This document shows positions 1 to 11,965 of a stretch of DNA of 64,000 nt, piece by piece. The stretch's first letter is position 1, and each line of letters begins with the position of its first letter. The position numbers were made by a program, and so were the translations under genes. The stretch comes from Viridothelium virens (lineage: Eukaryota > Ascomycota > Dothideomycetes > Trypetheliales > Trypetheliaceae), in NCBI GenBank assembly GCA_010094025.1, contig ML991847.1, forward strand, positions 62,001 through 126,000, read 5' to 3'. The notes beneath the pieces were generated by a model. It was not told the origin of the DNA and ran no database searches. It saw only the letters and a list, made by a program, of their open reading frames with translations.

Positions 1-125
1 AGAAAAAGAGCAAACCGGCCCAAAAGAAGTTTAATGTCTGGATCCCAATAACGTTTCCCGAGGTTCCCAAGAAAGGTGAATTCGACGTTTTCCGACTGAA
101 GGACAGTCAGTATTTCTTCTCTTGA
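1..125 (+). CDS. RPO41: 3' end of mitochondrial DNA-directed RNA polymerase (partial)
   Basis: Only the last 40 codons are inside the window; the gene enters from the left. The frame starts at base 3 and stops at 123-125. Visible are a segment reading VWIPITFPEVPKKGEFDV and the terminal residues KDSQYFFS. From memory of the family, single-subunit phage-type mitochondrial RNA polymerases end in a short aromatic 'foot' (YFFS in fungi, FAFA in T7), which is why I make this call. The enzyme transcribes mitochondrial DNA in the matrix. The name rests on a short C-terminal piece, so another protein with a similar tail cannot be ruled out. Confidence 0.65.
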   Translation, partial: KKSKPAQKKFNVWIPITFPEVPKKGEFDVFRLKDSQYFFS

Positions 126-423
126 GCTTAATGGCCTGGCCGAGCCAAAGAGGTGTAGTAACATGTCTACTTGAATTTCCGGCCTGAGGAATTGCCCTTA
201 TTTGGTCCGCAAGGTACCGGTGCTCTTCGGCACGGGCACTGCATTTACCAGCGTTGTTTACAAATTTGACGGTTTAGAGCTTTATCCCTCACATGAAAGG
301 AATGTTTGGGTAGATAGTGATGGATGTGTGAATGTATTGTATTGTACCATATCTGTACTATACCAAGATCCAACGCACTACTCAAGGCCCATTAATAATA
401 TATCATTCACTTCACGTAACCAT

Positions 424-885
424 TCATGTGAAGGTATCGGCCGTCACTGCTGCCATCTCGCGTTTCTTTTGAGAGAGATTCTTCACAACACGCCATCGGC
501 TCTGAACCGCTGTCACAGCTTGATCCAAATTCTCTCTGGGCCTTTCCCATGGAACTTTTTTGGTAGACACCTTTCTCCCGCCTCTTGATGATATCAAAGA
601 GATTGGCCAGCTTTTCCTTCTATTGGAGAAAGTATCACATCACATGGCAATGATTTGTTTCCATAGCTCGGTTGACGTTGCTGGGCTATGATTCCAAAAT
701 CTCCTGACGTCTTATTACAGCCTCGCAGTTGGCACACTCTATACGTTGATGAGGTTTTTGGAGTATGTCTTCATTCTTACAACTCTTCGATGCACGTAAG
801 AGGAAATTCCATCCTTTTTCGCCTTGACATATATAATTCGCAGCTCTCGCAGGATTCTAGAATCCATCGCAATCTCTGATTCCAT
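424..885 (-). CDS. possible small four-exon gene, 108 aa, function unknown
   Basis: A weak prediction. Four exons can be joined in phase: 885-781, 738-719, 685-644 and 583-424, giving a basic protein of 108 residues. The first intron has a GTAAGA donor and TAG acceptor; the third uses a poor GTGATG donor. The ends look protein-like: SRILRELRIIYVKAKKDG near the N-terminus and WRVVKNLSQKKREMAAVTAD near the C-terminus, with many K and R residues as in small mitochondrial proteins. It converges tail-to-tail on the RNA polymerase gene with about 300 bp between. I do not recognise a family. An in-frame ATG at 867 is an alternative start. It could also be a relic or chance reading. Confidence 0.3.
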
Positions 886-3800
886 ATCACTTCTGGTAGA
901 CAGGCAACCTGAAAAAAAGTTGTCATTGAGTGATCTCAAATGTCAGGTAGTGCTCCTTTTAACATTGGTGCATCTTCAAGACCACCGACAGTAGGCTCGG
1001 ATCGTAGTGCAAGGAGACCCCAGATTTGAGACGGAACCAAGCGAGGTCGTCTGGATATTCTATGTCATGATCAATGGTAAAGAGAGCATGCAGTGTAAAA
1101 GTCTGAATATGTTACAATGATGTGGGACGGAGACCCGTCGTAGGAAGGGTTACTAGGCCTGTGCCCGAAAATTCTACAGGTCAAAACTAATAAATTATAC
1201 CTTCGTTTCGCAAGACTACTTGTACAAAGCTTCTTCTGACTTCTACGAGTTGCCACGGGAATGTCAAATGAGGCACGGAGAGGAGTCCAGTCCTACAAAC
1301 TGCAGAAGTGACCATAGCGCTACGTTTTAAGGGGATATAAAAAATATATATTAAAGAGGCAATGCGGAACACCTCGATTCAACAAGCCATAGGTATATAT
1401 CAAAAGGAGCGACATTCATCACAGGCTCGTGCTTGCAGATCTACCTGACAACCGCACTCGAGTCATATAACTAAAGCCGAAATTTCTTATCACTCTAAAT
1501 CTATCAAACGCCAAGATTTTGTTTCGTTCGAGTTTCCACAATCAATGATTTGATTCTTGCTTGTGCGGGTTTAGTCTTTCGGCATGGTCTCATCCCTGAT
1601 GTTGTCTCACTTCGCTGTAATATACTATATTTGCTCCAATAAGGTGTGAGAACGAATTGTTTTTCCTTTTTTATGTTTGAAGGAAAGGAGAGCAGTCTGC
1701 TGGAGCGCCCACGCGGTTAACAGTGCACTCGGACAGTCTGAGTATGCGCCATGCTTGCGTAAACAGGTCTGATGGTCTGATCATCTCATCTCGGAATTGC
1801 CGTCCGTGCCGTGAGCTGCGGTCGACGCCTACGGTACCTAAGCAAAGTCCTCGACTGTCACGTCAGTCATGCGATTCTACTGACTCGCCAGCGGTTCCAA
1901 CTGCTACGGATGGTCCCGAGGGTTGCCGATAATGGGACATGGGCCGAGAGGCGTACCTGTAGTACGGTATGGAGACAAGGGAAATTTTGATACAGTGCCT
2001 GGCAACCGTCCGAGGTAAATGACATCGATGTACTCCGTAGCGTGTAGTTATGCGTCCACGCATTGACGTACCCGATTTTTCTTCAAATCAAACGACGCAA
2101 GTTAAGCCGGGTTAACACTCGCTGCAACACTTGGTACCGAGGCGGGCCGCGTCGTACCGTGACTTTTCCACGAAACATAAGGTCGAATTTCCATACCCAG
2201 GAATGTGATGAATTGTTTTTGAGGGGTCCGTCATCCGTACTATTTCCAAGGTACCTTACCTTGTATCCTGTTGCATCCGTATAATCGGGTAACACGCGCG
2301 GGAAAGCAGGCAATTCTTCCGAGAGGTCCATTTGGCAGGGGTTCATCCTGACTCCGAAAACTTTTTTTTGTTACCAACTTTGTTCGGCCGAGAGCTGAAT
2401 CTTCAGTATCAAGTTGGAGCGGCAAGAGCTCAACGATCACAAGTTACTTAGCTGATCGAGATTCCTTTCAATAAGGTGACAAGGTAGGCGACGATACAAA
2501 CACAGGAGTATTCTGTCAAACATCTGAACGTTGTGATTGCCTCAGATCCTTGAAGCGACTAGGGGGGTGACGCCAAGCTCTCCCCTGACCGTCCGTTCGC
2601 TTATCCTGGTATCCTGGTATCACTCGTTCATTCGATACCAGAGAGGAGACAGAGGATTGCAATGCTTGTATACCTGCCTAGCTGTCCAAGAGCCCGGTAA
2701 AGACGGCCTTTTATGTCACGTGAACAAATGCTGACATTGACTTAGCATCGCAATAAGCCTACCGGTAAAAACTACTGGCCTTTGAGAGAAAACAGACGTT
2801 CAAAGCTAAAAGTTCCCGAAGGATGTAGTAGACGTTGGTAGAACGATCTCGAAGGATCAATAAGGTTTCAATCTCGATCTTTGACGCCTCAATCTCGTGG
2901 TGACTTCTTAGGTTACAGATGGGTGTGGTGGTATCACAAGATCAATAATGCCTCTACCAAAGGTACCTTACCTAAGGCACCTTGGTAAGGAGTATCGTAC
3001 CTGCCCCCCGCCTCGAGGACACTCGATCGCCAATCAGCTTTGCACTGGACCACGCGTCCAATTCCTATGACATACGACGGTTAGAGGCTCATCTGCTTCC
3101 CGCCCTACCTTCCAAAAACCACCTGGCGGGTATTTGGACAACCCCGAGTTGCGACCAGTGTGGCCTCAAAGCGGTTGGTACATCTCCATCTCAACTGTGC
3201 AACAAACAAGACGAGAAATTCTGCATAGATCATGCGATTCTAAGACCCGACCAACACCCTGAGGCGACTTTGAGGAACACGAGTGGGCGGTTGCGAAAGA
3301 ATGCACGAAACCGATCAGTAAGCAGTAAAGCGCCGATATGCTGCAGCACATTGCGTCTCATCGTGCTAATTTTTTGTGGGGTGTAACACGACCAGACCGC
3401 TACACTTGGGAAAGTCGTTACTGTGTAACAGCGGAAGTTGGCGCATGTACCACTTGACGGCAGTGATCATCATACGATGAACTGTGGACAGTTCAGACAA
3501 CGTCCCCGTAGACGAGATGGCAGTCCAGGATAGAAGATCGGGAACCTTGCGGACGGGGCAGCAATCGAAAAGCATGTCTTCTGTCTGTAAGCGCAGGTAC
3601 CAGGCAGGCTTCATTAATAAGAGCCCAATTAATTCATACTAGAGCACGCCACGGGAACGCGTAAGTCGACTTTGAAGCATCTAGAAGAGCTTGAATTTAG
3701 CGTTTGTCATGGCGTAGCATGAGGGCGCTGTTGGGCTTTCTTTGAAGCCATCGAGGAGCTCGTTAGAAGGGGAAAGCTGGTCTGTCTAAGTGGCGTTGTC

Positions 3801-3900
3801 CGTCCGTCCCCTTGGTGCTCCTGGTGCCATGCTCCACTTGCTTTGCTGTAATTTGAGCACCGTCGCGGCGACACTTTGGCTTACTCTTCGTGCCGTTCCA
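886..3900. other. gene-free stretch
   Basis: About 3 kb in which I find no convincing gene on either strand. All open frames are short (under about 135 codons), lack recognisable motifs and cannot be joined by plausible introns. Two copies of the palindromic motif AAGGTACCTT occur at about 2248 and 2960, the second inside a longer run of GGTACC/CCTTACC words; the same word recurs near the repeats at 57.4 kb. The base composition is balanced and not AT-rich. Confidence 0.6.
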
Positions 3901-5164
3901 GGCAAGCACCGGCTCCAGAGTCCCGGACCAGGCTTGTGGTCTCCCCCCACGACAAAAGGGTAGAGGCAGCTACGGATCGGGCAGTTTCCAAATTTGTTTG
4001 AGGTGCAGATCAGCGAGGTGAGCTGTGGTAGGCCAGACGTCAGTCAGGGTCTGGCAGGATGACTCCTTACAGTCGTGCCACTTGAGGGTTTGCTGAAAAA
4101 ATGGAACGATCTTCAACTGAGCGCCCCGTTCTCGGCTGGCACGCCGTGCTGCACATGGAGGAAGACGCGGTTGGCAGCGAGTTCCGCAAGCCGGAAGCGC
4201 GCCAGCATTAGCCCGGCATTGTGCGTCTGTAGTCCACTCCCGGCTTGGGGGAAGTGCACTGTACCGATAGCGTCTGAGCCCGTGTTTCCGGGGTCTGGAG
4301 GAGAAGCGGGAAGGTGCGATGGCGGCCGCGCCAATACCGGGGGTCGCTCGCTGGCGGTCGCTTCCAATTACCCACCCACCCTGGCTCCCTGTCTCTTCCC
4401 ACGGACCCACTTCCATCCCAGCGTCCCAGCACCCCCGTCTCTCCAGTCTTGCCCATCCCCACCGTCGCCGTTTGCCGCTGTGCTCGACCATCTCCTGGAG
4501 TCCTTGTGCGCTCCTACGTGCTGCCCGCGGTTTGCTTATTCTCCAGGAATCACCAATCTGCGCTCACGACCTCTACTTGCCTTCTCGGGCTCTACTTCCT
4601 ATCTACCCAAAACAAGGCTTCTTTCCTGACATTGGATGCTTAGAGCCCGACCACTGCGGTATCCTTTGCATGGGACTAGTCATCCTTGTTTGACGGACCC
4701 GGTGTGCTTGCTCGCTTGGTCGCTTCCTGCTCCTCGGTTCTCGCCTCCAGCGACTCAAATACCATCCACCCCCACTCGAACAATCATTCTCGGACTCCAG
4801 CGCCTACCATTTGGAACGTTCAGTGACGGCCAAGCGCCCTGGAGTGAATTTTCCTGAGCAACAATTGCGAACACTTTGTTATTGCGGCGAGACCATTGCT
4901 TTCTAATCGCGCCTATCGACCATCGTTTCGCCTCGTTTAGACGGCCACCACTCGAATAAGTCTCTGGTCAGTGACGGACCTTAACGTTCTGTTTCAAGCT
5001 CGCGGTCCAACATCCGGCTGGACGGAGCAGTTGAGAGAGTCTGAGGTGAGAAAGCGGAGAACCCTGAGCACTCGGTTGCTTTTTCCATTGGACGGGTTAC
5101 CCAGGTCGCGCATGCATACATTACACCTCAACCATCATCATTATTCCCAAGAGCTTACAACAAG
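3901..5164 (+). promoter_or_regulatory. pyrimidine-rich promoter and long leader of the zinc-module gene
   Basis: The plus strand from about 4330 to 4860 is strongly C and T rich, with runs such as CCCACCCACCCTGG and many CCTC/CTCC words, then leads to CAACATCATTATTCCCAAGA-type sequence before the ATG at 5165. CT-rich tracts upstream of the start are typical of expressed genes in filamentous ascomycetes. Overlapping open frames of 170-185 codons exist on both strands here, but they are low in complexity (Pro/Ser/Arg-rich) and none resembles a known protein, so I read them as by-products of composition. Confidence 0.45.
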
Positions 5165-6487
5165 ATGAGCTCCGACGTCCCAGGTGGTGGTGGGGATCGT
5201 CCTGGAAGAAGAGCGAGAATTGGCAATTTGGTAAAGAGATTTAGGACTGTTTTTAGAAGAAAGAACCGTCCTACGAGCGACGACGCCCAACTTGGGGAGG
5301 GTTCTACAACGGCTACGAATGCTCCGGCTGCTGCTACTCCCGCAACTGCTACAACTGCGGCTGCGCCAGGCGCGACTGCAGCGCAGAAGGACGAGCCTTC
5401 TACCAGGTGAGTACTTTTCATTTCCTAAATTCGTACGTGCCCTACTCAGAAGAGAGATATTTTTACACCCCAGTCCTTGATGTATTTTTGCTACATCTTC
5501 CAGCAACCTATTTTTTGATTGACCCTCTTTGCAGTTCCAAACCAGCGCAGCCGGCTGCTGGAGGTGTACCATCAATTGATATTGATCCTATCGGGGAAGA
5601 ACCAAAAATTGCACTTCCTCACACTCGAAATGTCGCCCAGCGGGATCGTGTCCAGCACTTGTTCACCAAGTATGGGATCGAAATAGATCCAGAGGACATT
5701 GTAACGACAAGACCACAGGAGTTCCCTGAACGCGTCCACAAACCTATTCGTATGCGTGTACACCGTTCGTGCCATAAGTGCAAGACAACATTTGGTCCGG
5801 ATAAAGCCTGTGTCAGTTGTCATCACCGTAGATGCACCAAGTGCCCCCGGTACCCTGCCAAGAAGGCCAAGAAGCAGACACTAAGTGCTGCTACGGGGTC
5901 AGGCGGAAAGAAGGACAATCAAGACCCACCCGGCGCTGCAGCCGTCAGGCGTTCGAAAAAGGAAGATATCAACGACCGTAAACCAATACGGCCGCCTGTC
6001 GATCGATATTGTCATAGATGCGATACGCACTTCGATCCGCCAAACCAGAGTGCTTGCGCGACATGTGGTCACAAACGCTGCACGCGCTGCATACCCGAAC
6101 CTCCGAAGTCGAAAAGATGGCCAGACGCCTACGCTCCAGAAGAGCTTAACGAGGGGTTGAGTAGGCCTGTGCCGGCCGATCGTGTCTACAGGAGGGCAAA
6201 AGTCCGTGTCAAAGTGTATTGTGATCGGTGTGGAGGTTGCATTTCAACCACTGCTGATACCTGCCAATGTGGACATAAGCGATGCAATTCTTGCACACGG
6301 GTTCCGTGAGTTTCTTATTTACTAGTCCCTCGGCGGAATTTGAGAGCTAACAATGGTGTTCAGGCCAAAACAGCTCCGACAGAGTGTCGATCCGGAAATC
6401 TTGAGGGCTGTGGAAGCCAAGTTGGCACAGTTCAGCTTAGGGGGCTCATTGAGCTCACATGCAGCCGTTGCAGTCACAGTGTCGTGA
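5165..6487 (+). CDS. fungal Cys-rich protein with three zinc-ribbon-like modules
   Basis: Three exons (5165-5406, 5535-6305, 6364-6487) give about 378 residues. Both introns have consensus GTGAGT donors. The N-terminus is basic (residues about 10-35, RPGRRARIGNLVKRFRTVF), followed by an Ala/Thr-rich linker. Three similar modules follow, each with the pattern C-x2-C-x(9-13)-C-x2-C-x2-(K/R)RC-x2-C: they begin at SCHKCKTTF, YCHRCDTHF and YCDRCGGC, and each carries the core H-(K/R)RC in its second half; the third has a compressed C-x-C pair. Such cysteine spacing suggests metal binding, most likely zinc. I know of similar uncharacterised proteins in Pezizomycotina but no assigned function. The third intron falls just after the last module and the tail is ordinary sequence. 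Confidence 0.85.
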
Positions 6488-8482
6488 TGCGGTTTAATTG
6501 ACGACGTGGTGACGAATTACGAGATTTAGTATTCTTTCCAAGCTTCATTTTGTTGGGAGGTTACGATCAATGCTTTCTTGAACTTCATACCCAGACTAGC
6601 TTCTGCTTTACCATGCTGGCGAGTTGCTCATTGCTCAGCGATCGATATGTTTAGCGAGTTTACCGCAGTGAGAAGACTATCACTTTTGCTCTCGCTTTCT
6701 GCATTAGGGATACGACTATATCATCAATGAAGGTGTATTTATTTTATGCATCATCGGCGTGAGTTCCCGTGGTCGGGTCTAGCTAGCTTTACCCATAGTC
6801 TGATAATGTTTTGAGACTGGGAATTTACGTGGTGCCAATATGGTCTCATACTCTTGCGCCCTATTCAATCGATTTGCCTTGAATTTTTGGCAATTCAATC
6901 ATGACTATCACTATCGTACCGAGTGGGGCTAAATTTGACGGTATAAGGCGATACAACCCCTACGGTTAATCACCAAAAGCAAAAAAAAAAAAAACGAGAC
7001 TATGGCTGAACGCAAGGAGACGCGAGTGGCATGCAAAGTGGAGATCGCCAACACCGAGGATGCTGTCCGGTCATTGTCGTGGCCGGTTTCGAGCTATCGA
7101 CAAGATACTAGTGATGGACTAAGTACCTAGGCGGTGGGTCCAAAGCCAACAATCGGCAGAGGGAGGTGAAACAAGACGACGGGGAAGACGGGGGCGGACC
7201 AAGATGCCGGCAGACTTCGGGAGCGGAACGGATCGAGTCGAGAACATGGTGATTTCTAAAAGGTGAATACCTCCTAGTACCTCAACGTGAAGCATTGACA
7301 GAGGAAGTATCCACCCACTGAAGAAAAGTGTCGCTGGTTCTGACGCAAACGTGAATCCCTGACCATGTCATCATCAAGTCGCGACAATGATATCCCTGCA
7401 TGATATGCATGCATGAAATTTCCTGACAGTTCTTTTTCTGACGGTCTCTGAGGTAATACAGCGTAAAAAGTCTGTGATCCTTTGAAGACCCTGAACTTGC
7501 AGTCCACACGAACCGGTAGAATCCCAAGAACTACCTATACATAAGGTTAGGTACTCCGCACATATTCGAAAGTGCGATGTTGGCCGCCGATGGCAAACGC
7601 TAAGGATCGACCAAATATTCCTTTTGATCCCGGTCAGTCAAACAAGCCCCGTGCCGAATCAGAATGGTGAGCAGCTGGACATAGTCTCCAGTGGGACTTC
7701 CTAGTCATCCACTATTCCATCTAGTCATACAGTAATTGGCCACTGTAATGGTCTGATGCAGTGCAACTGCTGAAGGTTTAGCTCTGGCTCTTCATACCTT
7801 TTTTTTTACGAGGCTTGGGCTGGCACTACGATTGGGAAAGGATACCGGCTCAATGGCAAAGGGCTGAGTACTTAATGCAGCCACATGCATTTAGCAGGGT
7901 ATGCACCACCGCGGGGAAGCAGCAGCGGCTGCTCCGGGCTCACCATTCACAGATGAACTATTCGTTCTTCGATGTATGCAACCCATCGGCGTGGTACCTG
8001 GTCGCTGCATTAGGAAATTAAGGTTCAGGCCCGGACCCGGACACGTCGACAGTTACCCTTTTCATGCTTCGATGTGTCTCACAGACGCTATGGAAAGACT
8101 ACTCAGCCTTCTACATTTGCATACAGGCAAGGACCGGACACGTGTAAGGAGCACGCCAATCTTCTGTAGCTAGTTTACTCTAAAGCACCTCCATGTGTTT
8201 TCCTGAACCTAATCTCCTCCCTAAATCATATTCAGAAGGACTGGGTGGCTCACAACTGCTCAGGACAGGCCCCTATACTTCGCATCCTCATCCCGACCTT
8301 AACATCACCCTATCTAATCCTGAGGGTACATTGAGAAATCTCTTGATAGGGGTTAGAAAGATACTGCTAAGATAGGTAATAGCGTCACTTTGATAGGTCA
8401 AGATTGGTGTGCTTCACACGAAAGGCAGGTGTGCTCCTTGTCGGTATCCAGGAGGACCTTCCTCTACCCGACTCCCACCCCT
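6488..8482. other. intergenic, no gene seen
   Basis: About 2 kb between the zinc-module gene and the 3' end of the methyltransferase gene. Contains a 14-base A run at about 6980 and a T run at about 7800. The open frames are short and unrelated to anything I recognise. No tRNA-like cloverleaf was seen. Confidence 0.55.
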
Positions 8483-9604
8483 TTACGCCTTCTGGAAAAG
8501 CAAAAGGGTAGTAGGAGCTCCAACTGGAAGCGTTCCATCTTCATTTGGTGCCATGCCAGCAGCCTCTCGCAATATCTTCATCATTTTGATAGTGTGATCC
8601 TCGTCAGTCCCCACTAAGTCCGGATGAGCTTCTCGCCATCGAATCATTGAGCTCGTGGTGCTTAAGAGTCCTTCGATCTGCTTGATTGTGATATTTTTCG
8701 ATCCTCCGAGATAGTCATCTCGATCTCCAAAGTGGTTGTCGTAATCCCATTCTTTGCGGAGGTACTTTCCTTGAGGAAAAGCAGCAACAGGTGTGTCAAT
8801 TTGCCAGGGAAGCTGAAGGTCTCTGTATTGATTATGAACTATTTCATTTCCTCGAAGGACGTGCGCTCCTTTGAAGTCTCCCTCGAATTCCTTCATCCTC
8901 TCCGTGATCATGGCATATCTCGGATGCTTGGGATCTGCAGTCTTATCAACGGCCAGGGATCTCACAAGAAAGGCATGAGAGAATTCGGATGATATTTCCT
9001 TATTTTCTCAATAGAGCAAATGCCCGTTACTTACGGCAGTGCATGGGAGCTCGAGCCCACAATGCAACCGTTCCACCAGGTTTCAGAACTTTCGCTGCAG
9101 CCGGCCAAAATTCGGACATATCGATCCAGTGAGCCTGACAAGGTTGATGAGCCATTATTGGTCATGTGAGGTCTCACATTCGAGCAAGAGGAACTCAAGC
9201 TTGACTAGGGGAAAGTGCTCACTTACACAGGTTGCTCCCGTTATCATATCCACGGTTTCTTCTTGCAATCCTGCAATCTTGTCGATCTCCTCCGCTCTTG
9301 AGACTTCATATTGTACCTCCTTGCCAGACTTGGTAGTTCCACCAAGCTCCCGAGCCGTCTTTATCATTTCCGGGCCTGCATCAATACCAATCACTTCCTC
9401 AAACATTGGCAACATATCCCTAGTGGCCTTGCCTGGACCACAGCCAACATCAAGGAGCTTTTTGAAGGAACCGCCGTTGGCAGCATGGTGGTCAAATACA
9501 CATTGGAAGAGCTCCGTTGGGTAGGATGGCCGGGAATTGGCATAGTGTTTGGCTTGCTCGGATGTGAAGGTACTGAATGTGGGATCCCTTTGGTGGACGG
9601 ACAT
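8483..9604 (-). CDS. SAM-dependent methyltransferase (trans-aconitate methyltransferase-like)
   Basis: Three exons, read right to left: 9604-9227, 9134-9035 and 8934-8483, giving 309 residues, the usual size of this fungal class I methyltransferase family. Motif I is LLDVGCGPGKATRDM at about residue 46, followed by the acidic loop VIGIDAGPEMI; GATCAHWIDM is created by joining exons 1 and 2. The C-terminal half continues with WPAAAKVLKPGGTVALWARA. Relatives are annotated as trans-aconitate 3-methyltransferase or generic methyltransferase type 11, and the substrate cannot be read from the sequence. Introns are 92 and 100 nt with GTAAGT donors. The gene is transcribed away from deoxyhypusine hydroxylase with a 426-bp shared upstream region. 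Confidence 0.88.
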
Positions 9605-10030
9605 TTTTGCGAGGCTATTTCTGTCGATCTGGCAGTTTCACGGACACAAAGATCAAGTCACTTCTGGGCCAGGTGCAAAGGGAGTTATTTATATTGTAAA
9701 CCGTCGTAGAGAAGCAGACAGGTGGTAAGCAAACGGTGACTCAAATAATGCCTTAGGCATGAATTTATGCTTAAACTTGAATTTCCCTTCTGAAATCCCA
9801 AGCGAACGTGAAGTTCATCGATGCCGGAGCAGCCCCAACGTTAGAGCTGCCGTTATTAGACACGGAGAAAGGAGCACGAGATAACCGTAGCCAAGAGCGG
9901 CTAGTAGCGGCAATATGATGCTTGTCTCAACCCCACCACATCGGTTCTCCAACCCTCATCCCTCCGACTTCTTGTGCGAAAAAAATTCCGACCCCGTCAC
10001 AACGACACCAATCCTCCTTACCAAGCTATA
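9605..10030. promoter_or_regulatory. divergent upstream region of methyltransferase and deoxyhypusine hydroxylase
   Basis: 426 bp between two start codons pointing away from each other, so it must hold both promoters. No clear TATA box. The right half becomes C-rich (CAACCCCACCACATCGG, CCCTCATCCCTCC) as it approaches the hydroxylase ATG. Confidence 0.5.
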
Positions 10031-11148
10031 ATGGCACCCTCCACAACCGCTCCGGATATCCAATCCCCAAGCCCCAACGGCGATTCCTCTGCCGACCCCA
10101 CCATCCTCTCCCTCCGCCAAACCCTCACCTCCGAATCGCAACCCCTCGCCCGCCGCTTCCGCGCCCTCTTCGCCCTCAAATCCCTCGCCTCCGCGCCCTC
10201 CTCTGCCCCCTCGACCCTCTCCTCCGCCGCCATCGACGCCATCGCCGCAGCCTTCGCCTCGCCCTCCGCCCTGCTCAAGCACGAACTCGCGTACTGCCTC
10301 GGGCAGACGCGGCAAGCGCGCGCCGTGCCGTACCTGCGCGCGGTGCTGCGCGATCGGAGCGAGGACGCGATGTGTCGGCACGAGGCGGCGGAGGCGCTTG
10401 GCGCGCTGGGGGATGAGGGCAGTGTGGGGTTGTTGGTGGAGGTGAGGGATCGGGTGGGGGAGGAGGTGGTGGTGAGGGAGACGTGCGAGATTGCGGTTGA
10501 GAGAATTGAGTGGGAGCATGGGAGGGGGAGGAGGGAGGAGGTGCTGAAGGAGAGGTGCGTGGTCGTTTTTTTGTTGATCTGACGCTGCTCTAGAGAATCT
10601 TGGAGATCGCAAAGCTGATGAGATTGGGTCGTAGTGATTTCACGTCGATTGATCCTGCGCCCCCAATGCCGCAGGCGGAGAAGCAACCGGTGATTTCCGA
10701 GCTTGAGGCCGTCTTGCTAGATGCAGATCGTCCGCTTTTCCTGAGATACCGAGCGATGTTCGCGCTTCGTGATTTGGCATCGCCGCCGGACCTGCCTACC
10801 GCTGTTCCTGCGATTCAAGCCCTTGCACGAGGGTTCCGCGATGCGTCTGCGTTGTTTCGGCATGAGATTGCATTTGTGTTCGGACAATTGTCACATCCGG
10901 CTTCGATACCGAGTCTGGTGGAGACGCTGAGTAATACCAAAGAAGCTAGTATGGTGCGGCACGAGGCGGCTGAGGCACTGGGCAGTCTGGGTGATGAAGA
11001 TGGAGTTGAGAATGTTCTGAAGAAGTTTGCCGATGACCCGGAGCAAGTGGTGCGTGAGAGTATACTCGTTGCATTGGACATGGCGGAGTTTGAGAAGAGT
11101 GGGGAGACTGAGTATGTCCTCGTTCCAGAGGTCATGCAAACGGCTTAG
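10031..11148 (+). CDS. LIA1: deoxyhypusine hydroxylase (HEAT-repeat di-iron enzyme)
   Basis: Two exons (10031-10554 and 10635-11148) give 345 residues. The enzyme completes hypusine on translation factor eIF5A in the cytosol. The family carries HEAT-like repeats in two halves, each with two His-Glu iron-ligand motifs; all four are visible: LLKHELAYCLGQ and CRHEAAEALGALGD in the first half, LFRHEIAFVFGQ and VRHEAAEALGSLGD in the second. The linker SIDPAPPMP after the splice is typical of the family. I chose the ATG at 10031 because an upstream in-frame ATG adds only a short basic stretch. Exon 1 is far richer in GC than exon 2 and switches from C-rich to G-rich halfway, a composition oddity treated in the findings. 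Confidence 0.95.
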
Positions 11149-11965
11149 TCTGGATCGACTTTCATATGGTTCTTGCAAGAGCATCAAGCAAGGCGTAAGG
11201 GGAACGTGGATACATGGAGTTTGCATGGTGGCGTTGCAGAAGCTTGAAAGGCGTCCTAAAGACGAAACCTCACTCACGACAGCTTCCGCACGAAAACAAG
11301 AGCTCAAAGCGTTCACACGCACCTAACAGCTTTACAGCTAGGGAGTACAAAAGCATGTCCTTTTCTTTTAAGCTGGTACGTGACTCTTCAAATTGGATGC
11401 AACTCCTTCGTGCCATGTCAGGTGACTGTCTCAACTTCGCATCACTTCGTTTGTAGCGACTGGAACGTTCAATAGTATTGAGTGCGAACTTGATATGTAT
11501 ACATATTTTTGGAGGTCATGAATGATAGAACTGAACCGAAGTGAGTGGTCTCTTGATATGAGATGCTGACGCGTAAAGAACCGTGATAGCCTTCGCAGAC
11601 CAACAAAGCTTTGCAATCACTGTGATCCAACGTTGAAAGCCCATTAGGTCTGCAGAAAAGAGCAAGCAGCAGAGTAATAATCTTTGTACCTTACGGTGGT
11701 AGGCCGCCGGCGCCTTGGGCTTCGCCGCATGCAGACAAGGATCCTGCATCACAGGGCTTAGCGTTGTCTGGGGTGTGCGGAACAACCTGTCGGGGTGTCG
11801 GTGTCGATGTCGCAAGGTGCCATTGACAACCACCTCTGTGCCTACCTATATCCTCAGGCGGTCATGATGTGGGTTGCTGGGGCGGGATGGAGATCTCTTC
11901 TCAGTTCTTTTGTTCCACTTCGATTGTGATGCTTTTTCGTGATATTACCCATCTGTCTTCTCATC
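11149..11965. other. intergenic, upstream of cohesin loader gene
   Basis: 817 bp holding the 3' end of the hydroxylase transcript and the promoter of SCC2. One ACGCGT word lies at 11569-11574. No gene is supported here. Confidence 0.5.
11569..11574. promoter_or_regulatory. ACGCGT box upstream of SCC2
   Basis: A perfect MluI cell-cycle box about 390 bp before the SCC2 start. In fungi MBF-type factors bind this word at G1/S genes, including cohesion genes. A single copy at this distance is weak evidence and the word also occurs elsewhere in the window by chance. Confidence 0.25.

Noticed and set aside
2982-3386. 134-codon open frame
   Set aside because: No recognisable domain, no neighbours that splice to it, atypical composition; likely chance.
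3970-4629. Overlapping open frames of 173 and 184 codons on opposite strands
   Set aside because: Low-complexity Pro/Ser/Arg composition from a CT-rich tract; no motifs and no plausible splicing partners. Read as promoter and leader of the downstream gene.
8483-10030. Methyltransferase and deoxyhypusine hydroxylase as a functional pair
   Set aside because: Divergent placement alone is weak evidence; the methyltransferase family is large and unrelated to hypusine formation.
9956-10686. Long antisense frames (218 and 222 codons) opposite deoxyhypusine hydroxylase
   Set aside because: Produced by the extreme GC content and skew of exon 1; repetitive Gly/Glu/Leu/His composition and no family resemblance.
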